Source of the DNA: Apibacter raozihei
GTDB lineage: Bacteria; Bacteroidota; Bacteroidia; Flavobacteriales; Weeksellaceae
Length of the DNA stretch: 64,000 nt
Direction: 5' to 3'
NCBI RefSeq assembly: GCF_004014855.1
Contig: NZ_CP034930.1
Coordinates: forward strand, 682,001 to 746,000
Shown here in pieces: positions 59,064 through 64,000 of the stretch. Position 1 is the first letter of the stretch. Each line of letters begins with the position of its first letter. The notes beneath the pieces were generated by a model. That model ran no database searches and was not told where the DNA came from. It saw only the letters and a program-made list of their open reading frames with translations. Both the position numbers and the translations under genes were made by a program.

Positions 59064-61979
59064 TTAATAATTAAATAATTCCTGCAAATTAAGTTCTTTA
59101 ACTTGTCCTAATTTTTGAACAGATTCCCAATCAAGGTTTTCTTTTTTACCAATTAATGAAACATTAAATTTTCGTCCTTTTATTTCCTTATTAAAAAAGT
59201 CTCTTAAATCAGATATTTTCAAGGTAGATATTCTGTTATACACGTCTTTTCTTACGTCATAATCAATTCCTTTTTTTCTTGCAGCAAAATAGGCCCAAAA
59301 AATATTTGCTTTAGTAATTCTATCAGAAGCTATTTGTTTAAGTGCTCCTCTTTTGGCATTTTCAAATTGTTCTTCAACTTCCGGCATGGTATCCATTAAC
59401 TGATTCATAGCCTGTACAGCCTCAGAAAGCTTATCTGCCTGAGTTCCAATATAAGAAATAATAAAATCGTTTTTATCTTTTTCTGCTGCTACAGAATAAC
59501 CTGCATAAGCAGAGTAAGCGAGCGAACGACTTTCTCTGATTTCCTGAAAGACTATTGAGGAAAGTCCTCCTCCAAAATACTCTCCAAATACTTTTGCCAA
59601 TGGCAGCTTTTTCACATCAAATTTATCCCCTTTCGATTGAAATAATATTTCCGTCTGCACCATATCATAAGGAGTAAAATAAATGATACTTTCGGGAGAT
59701 TGTTCTACATATGGAGAGGTTTGAGGAAACTTGCTCTTTTTACCTAAATTATGAAATTTAATTATCGCTTGTTTTATGAAATCTTCAGATGGTCCATAAT
59801 AAAATATCTCGTGCTCATACGATAACAATTGATGTATATACCGCATAAGTTGCTCTGGTTCTATCGCCTGAAGTTCCACATCAGAAATTATATCGCGTAA
59901 ACGGTTATTTTTTCCAAACCTCGCATATTGTGCCAATGCATTAAAAATGGATTGTTTGTTGAGCTTTGAATCTTTTCTGCTTTTAATTATGGTCTGTACA
60001 TAGTCATTATATGCTTCATTATCAGGTATGGCATCTGCTAACAAATGCTCAAGAAGTTCAATACCTTTTGGTATATTTTCTTCAAGACCTTGTAAGCTTA
60101 TATAAATTTTTTCATTTTGAATTCTTAAGGTATAGGTTATTCCTATTTTATAAAATTCTTGTTCTAACTGGGATTTATTATATTGATTTGTTCCCAGATA
60201 ATCTAAGTAACTTAATGCTAATGCCTGATACTTATCATTATCGGAACCGAAATCAAAAATATAGTATAATTCCCCCAGGTCATTACTTTTATTTTTAATT
60301 GAACTAAACTGTATACTTTTTAGATCTTCCTTATATATCAGATTATGAAAATCAATAAAATGAGGTTCTATTTCACTTACAGTAAGATTGGAGAACTTTT
60401 GATAAAATTCAGAGACATCTATACGATTTAATTTTATTGGAGTAATTTTTGGATTTTCTACTCTTACTAATTTTTCATTATTCCCTTCTTCTTTATAAAT
60501 AACCACATAATTGGAACTATAGAAATTTTCAGCGAAATCTACTAAATCTTTCTTAGTTATTGTATCTAAGGTATTAAATTCTTCTAATACTGATTCCCAT
60601 GATCTATTCTGGATAAATGTATTATACATTTGAGTTGCAACTCCATCAGAGGAATCCCATCGCTTGATTCTCTGAGTTTTTAAATCATTTATAACAGCTT
60701 TTAATAACCAGTCTTCAAACTTACCTTTTTTTATTTGGTCAATCTGTTCAACAAGTAATTTTTCCAGTTCTTTAAGCGTTTGCCCTTCTCTGGGTGCTCC
60801 ATATAAAGAATGTATGCCATATTCATTAAATGCCATAGTATAAGAACCTGCTCCCTGAGCCTTCTGCTTCTGATTTATATTCATATCTATAAGCCCTGCA
60901 CCGGAGTTATTTAAGATCATATCAATCATTTTTACATATAAAGCCTCTTTACTACCGGCTCCTTTTGTGCGAAAAGCTAGTTGCAGCCTCTCTGCAGAAG
61001 GACTTTTAACTATTTTTTCTATTACAGATGTGATGGGTTTCTCCTCTACTTTTTTCTTTATCGGCAGTTCTTTATATGAAAATGAGCCAAAGTACTGATC
61101 TACTAAAACAATTGTCGTATCAAATTGTAAATCCCCTACAAGAATCACAGCCATATTATTAGGTACATAATAAGTACTGAAATACTTATGTATTGCTTTC
61201 ATAGAAGGATTTTTAAGATGTTCAGGCTTTCCTATTGTCGTTTGCTGTCCATAATTATGAGTGGGGAAAAGAGCTGCCATCAATTCATAATTAACCAACC
61301 GGCTATCATTATCCTGCGCCCTGTTAAATTCTTCATATACAGCTTCGAGTTCTGTATGAAATAATCTCAAAACCAGTTCGGAAAAGCGTTCACTTTCTAC
61401 TGTCAGCCATCTTTCCAATTCATTTGCAGGAATATTATTTTTATATACAGTCTCATCCAGCCAAGTATGAGCATTAGTTCCTTTTGCCCCTAAAGCTGAC
61501 AGCATTTTATCATATTCATTAGCTATCGCATATTTAGAAGCTTCCTGAGAAACTTCATCTATCTTTCTGTAAATTTCTTTCTTTTTCTGCGAATCTTTTT
61601 CCGCTTTATGCTGTTCATACAAATCTTCTATAACTGAGAGAAGACGTGATTCTTCTTCCCAATTAATAGTACCTATTTTGGATGTTCCTTTAAACATCAT
61701 ATGCTCCAGATAATGTGCCAACCCTGTGTTATCGGACGGATCGTTAGCAGATCCTGTTCTAACCGGAATATATGTTTGTATACGTGGTTCATCTTTATTT
61801 TGTGATAAATATACCTTTAACCCGTTTTTTAATGTATAAATTCTGGTTTTGGATGTATCGTTTGTTACCGATTCAAATTCATATCCATTCTCGTCTATAT
61901 ATTTTTCCGTCTTGTATATCTGAGAGTTTGTTATCATAATAATTGATGTTAATAAAATGGTTAGAAATAATTTCCTCAT
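59064..61979 (-). CDS. M16 family metallopeptidase, two-domain, exported
   Basis: A 971-residue protease of the pitrilysin/PqqL type. Signal peptide about 1-19. The N-terminal half has the inverted zinc motif HYLEH (His89, Glu92, His93) followed by the distal Glu in ELEAVYEEFNRAQ near 209-221. The C-terminal half is a second M16 fold without a zinc motif, so the two halves form one clamshell as in pitrilysin. It degrades peptides in the periplasm. It follows nhaA by 46 bp on the same strand; cotranscription is possible. Confidence 0.92.
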   Translation of the reverse strand: MRKLFLTILLTSIIMITNSQIYKTEKYIDENGYEFESVTNDTSKTRIYTLKNGLKVYLSQNKDEPRIQTYIPVRTGSANDPSDNTGLAHYLEHMMFKGTSKIGTINWEEESRLLSVIEDLYEQHKAEKDSQKKKEIYRKIDEVSQEASKYAIANEYDKMLSALGAKGTNAHTWLDETVYKNNIPANELERWLTVESERFSELVLRLFHTELEAVYEEFNRAQDNDSRLVNYELMAALFPTHNYGQQTTIGKPEHLKNPSMKAIHKYFSTYYVPNNMAVILVGDLQFDTTIVLVDQYFGSFSYKELPIKKKVEEKPITSVIEKIVKSPSAERLQLAFRTKGAGSKEALYVKMIDMILNNSGAGLIDMNINQKQKAQGAGSYTMAFNEYGIHSLYGAPREGQTLKELEKLLVEQIDQIKKGKFEDWLLKAVINDLKTQRIKRWDSSDGVATQMYNTFIQNRSWESVLEEFNTLDTITKKDLVDFAENFYSSNYVVIYKEEGNNEKLVRVENPKITPIKLNRIDVSEFYQKFSNLTVSEIEPHFIDFHNLIYKEDLKSIQFSSIKNKSNDLGELYYIFDFGSDNDKYQALALSYLDYLGTNQYNKSQLEQEFYKIGITYTLRIQNEKIYISLQGLEENIPKGIELLEHLLADAIPDNEAYNDYVQTIIKSRKDSKLNKQSIFNALAQYARFGKNNRLRDIISDVELQAIEPEQLMRYIHQLLSYEHEIFYYGPSEDFIKQAIIKFHNLGKKSKFPQTSPYVEQSPESIIYFTPYDMVQTEILFQSKGDKFDVKKLPLAKVFGEYFGGGLSSIVFQEIRESRSLAYSAYAGYSVAAEKDKNDFIISYIGTQADKLSEAVQAMNQLMDTMPEVEEQFENAKRGALKQIASDRITKANIFWAYFAARKKGIDYDVRKDVYNRISTLKISDLRDFFNKEIKGRKFNVSLIGKKENLDWESVQKLGQVKELNLQELFNY

Positions 61980-62025
61980 GGCCCGTTAAGTAAAAATCAT
62001 GTATTTAATATATGTTAGTAACAGC

Positions 62026-63216
62026 CTATTTTTCCCTGTAAATAAATGACAAATATAAATAGCCTGCCAGTGCTGAACATAACGAAGTTATCAAAATCAT
62101 AAATTTGGAATTGTTTATATAATCCTGATGTGTTATAGGGTCAAAAGCTAACAAAGTAATAAATATAGACATAGTAAATCCTATACCGCCTAAAAAGCCA
62201 ACTCCAATCATTTGCTTCCAGTTTATTCCATGAGGTAGTTTACAAAGGCCTAACAAACATGCTATGAAGGCAAATAAAACTATTCCGAGAGGTTTACCGG
62301 CAAATAATCCTAAGAAAATACCCATGCTATAATGCTGAGCAAATATTCCGCCCAGGTCACCTTCTATAATTACCGCTGTATTGGCTAGTGCAAATACCGG
62401 TAAAATAAGATAACTTACAGGATAATGCAGAGCTGATTGCAACTTGTTAGAAATACTATTTTTCTCTCCATCTCCAAAGGGTATAACAAATGCAAGAAGT
62501 ACCCCGGTTATCGTTGCATGAACTCCGGAATTAAGCATAAAATACCACATTATAATTCCTCCTACCATATACGGTAGTAAAAGCTTTACTTTTAATTTAT
62601 TTAAAATAAATAATAGCAGCCAAATTCCTGCGGCTGCACTTAATGAAATCAATGAAAGATCTTGAGTGTAAAAAAGGGCAATAACTATAATCGCTCCTAA
62701 ATCATCAATAACTGCAAGTGCTGTAAGAAAAACCCTTAATGCTAAAGGAACTTTTTTACCCACTAAAGACAAAATACCTAATGCAAAAGCAATGTCGGTA
62801 GCCATAGGAATTCCCGCACCAGACTGTGTATCTGTGCCGTAATTGAAATATAGATAGATACCAGCAGGAACCAGCATTCCTCCCAGCGCTCCCATAACCG
62901 GTAAAAGCGCTTTTTTAGGGTTTGAAAGCTCTCCGATGTATATTTCTTTCTCTAGTTCAAGCCCAATCATCAGAAAAAATATAGCCATTAATGCATCATT
63001 TATAAATGCTGCAAGAGTTAAAGGCTTTCCATGATGACTTAAAAAATTAAATTCGCCCCACTGTATTCTTAAAGGAGTTTCCCAAAATTCAAGATACGAG
63101 GTTTGAAATACTGAATTAGCTATGATTAATGAAAATACTGTACAGATTATTAATACAATACCGGCCGTTTTCTCATTTTTAAATAAATCTAAAAATACCT
63201 TGCTAATATTACTCAT
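62026..63216 (-). CDS. nhaA: Na+/H+ antiporter NhaA
   Basis: A 396-residue membrane antiporter with about 11-12 spans. The ion-binding Asp pair is in LTALAVIDDLGAIIVIALFY (D163/D164-type), and GIPMATDIAFALGIL is the conserved TM4 region. It expels Na+ in exchange for H+ and regulates cytosolic pH. A -7 box TAACTTTG is at 63266-63273. The M16 gene follows downstream. Confidence 0.96.
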   Translation of the reverse strand: MSNISKVFLDLFKNEKTAGIVLIICTVFSLIIANSVFQTSYLEFWETPLRIQWGEFNFLSHHGKPLTLAAFINDALMAIFFLMIGLELEKEIYIGELSNPKKALLPVMGALGGMLVPAGIYLYFNYGTDTQSGAGIPMATDIAFALGILSLVGKKVPLALRVFLTALAVIDDLGAIIVIALFYTQDLSLISLSAAAGIWLLLFILNKLKVKLLLPYMVGGIIMWYFMLNSGVHATITGVLLAFVIPFGDGEKNSISNKLQSALHYPVSYLILPVFALANTAVIIEGDLGGIFAQHYSMGIFLGLFAGKPLGIVLFAFIACLLGLCKLPHGINWKQMIGVGFLGGIGFTMSIFITLLAFDPITHQDYINNSKFMILITSLCSALAGYLYLSFIYREK

Positions 63217-63265
63217 GATGTTTGGAGCTGATTTTAAACTTATACTTATTAAAAAAATTAGGTAC

Positions 63266-63273
63266 CAAAGTTA
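63266..63273 (-). promoter_or_regulatory. -7 box (TAACTTTG) of nhaA
   Basis: The minus strand reads TAACTTTG 50 bp before the nhaA start codon at 63216. Confidence 0.5.
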
Positions 63274-63358
63274 ACATTTTAAAAATTTAAATTAATCTGA
63301 TTACAAATTCACTTTAGGATAAGAAAAAATTAACTTAATATTAAACAAACAATTATTG

Positions 63359-63366
63359 TATTTTTG
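63359..63366 (+). promoter_or_regulatory. -7 box (TATTTTTG) of folC
   Basis: TATTTTTG matches TAnnTTTG and lies 31 bp before the ATG at 63397. Confidence 0.5.
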
Positions 63367-63396
63367 ATTTTTAATAAATTAAAATAGCATTAGTTT

Positions 63397-64000
63397 ATGG
63401 AAGATTACGAAGATATACTTAAGTGGTTATACACACAGGTTTCAAATTTTCAAAATGTTGGAAAATCTGCATATAAACCTGGCTTTGAAAATATTTTAAA
63501 GCTTTGCGCTATTTTGGATAATCCTCAAAATAAATTCAAATCGATTCATATTGCTGGCACAAACGGTAAAGGAAGCACCTCAAATATGACAGCCTCTATC
63601 TTAAAAGAAGCAGGTTATAAAACCGGTCTTTATACTTCCCCACACCTGAAAAATTTTACTGAAAGAATTCGTGTTGACGGAAATGAATGCTCTCAAGAAT
63701 TTGTTTATCAATTTCTTACAAAGATAAAAGCACATTTTTCAAGTAACTTCAATCCTTCATTTTTTGAGCTTACTACGGCTATGGCGTTTACTTATTTTGC
63801 CCGTGAAAATGTTGATATAGCGGTTATTGAAGTAGGTTTAGGCGGAAGGCTGGATTCTACAAATATTATTAATCCGGAAGTTGCTGCTATTACCAACATA
63901 TCTATGGATCATACCGATTTATTAGGAAATACACTTGAAAAAATCGCTTGGGAGAAGGCAGGCATAATTAAACCTAAAATTCCTGTTATAATTGGTGAAA
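63397..64000 (+). CDS. folC: Folylpolyglutamate synthase/dihydrofolate synthase, N-terminal part
   Basis: The gene runs off the window end after 201 codons. It is a Mur ligase-type enzyme that adds glutamate to folates. The P-loop is AGTNGKGSTS (residues 53-62), followed by the YTSPHLKNFTERI strand, FFELTTAMAF and EVGLGGRLDSTN, all FolC hallmarks. The start at ATG 63397 gives the usual N terminus. It is divergent from nhaA with its own -7 box. Confidence 0.95.
   Translation, partial: MEDYEDILKWLYTQVSNFQNVGKSAYKPGFENILKLCAILDNPQNKFKSIHIAGTNGKGSTSNMTASILKEAGYKTGLYTSPHLKNFTERIRVDGNECSQEFVYQFLTKIKAHFSSNFNPSFFELTTAMAFTYFARENVDIAVIEVGLGGRLDSTNIINPEVAAITNISMDHTDLLGNTLEKIAWEKAGIIKPKIPVIIGE

Noticed and set aside
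1-64000. CRISPR arrays, insertion sequences, prophage or integrase
   Set aside because: I found no evenly spaced repeats, transposase motifs or phage genes on either strand.

Overview
This 64 kb window is a contiguous, gene-dense piece of an AT-rich chromosome from the phylum Bacteroidota, most likely order Flavobacteriales. The evidence is a moxR-DUF58-batABCD operon, a type IX secretion system plug protein (DUF5103), a DUF2480 protein, many lipoproteins with a Cys lipobox, an exported protein of the kind common in Chryseobacterium-like bacteria, and promoters that match the Bacteroidetes -7 box TAnnTTTG. Genus cannot be fixed from sequence alone; a Weeksellaceae relative (Chryseobacterium/Apibacter-like) would fit. 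I see no insertion sequence, prophage, CRISPR array, rRNA or integrase. The only tRNA is tRNA-Leu(CAA).

Layout. 1-9.3 kb: end of a PiT phosphate transporter, TadA, a voltage-gated K+ channel with a zinc-ribbon tail, an AsnC/Lrp regulator plus a Nudix-derived regulator, a YfiT-type bacillithiol transferase, TrmD, RsmE, a DUF59 Fe-S protein paired with a bacilliredoxin, RnpA and MarC. 9.3-16.8 kb: the seven-gene moxR/bat operon on the minus strand. 17-23 kb: LipA, small envelope proteins, an MFS exporter, an exported protein and a Fur-family regulator. 23-34.4 kb: lipoproteins, the yidD-lgt-glutaminyl cyclase operon, a U32 peptidase-ferredoxin-5-FTHF ligase operon, two tandem small lipoproteins, prfB-SPFH, arsC-like and mscS. 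34.4-45.4 kb: sucC, a secreted hydrolase, an S9 peptidase, GpmA, a nuclease, the T9SS plug protein, MtgA and the metNIQ methionine importer. 45.4-58 kb: a lipoprotein, an OhrR-like regulator with a nitroreductase, a BetT-like BCCT transporter, an acyltransferase, an RNA helicase, tRNA-Leu, AroQ, an AI-2E family protein, MsrB and a YrdC/Sua5 protein. 58-64 kb: a SAM methyltransferase behind a perfect palindrome, an M16 protease, NhaA and the start of FolC.

How genes work together. Envelope biogenesis is the main theme: Lgt acylates the many lipoproteins seen here, YidD assists membrane insertion, the bat operon couples a MoxR ATPase to VWA membrane proteins, and MtgA, the LpxL-like acyltransferase and the T9SS plug act on wall and outer membrane. 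A low-molecular-weight thiol theme (YfiT, bacilliredoxin, DUF59) together with OhrR and MsrB points to bacillithiol-based redox defence. RNA modification is well represented (TadA, TrmD, RsmE, YrdC/Sua5, U32 protein).

Most interesting to follow up: the U32-ferredoxin translational coupling, an OhrR-like regulator with a near-perfect operator in front of a nitroreductase rather than ohr, a perfect 16-bp palindrome before an isolated methyltransferase, the twin lipoproteins of which one carries exact 11-residue repeats, the Nudix-box-less regulator, and a 0.7 kb gene-free stretch with a long inverted repeat. No clearly new multi-gene system is evident; most of the window is ordinary core chromosome.
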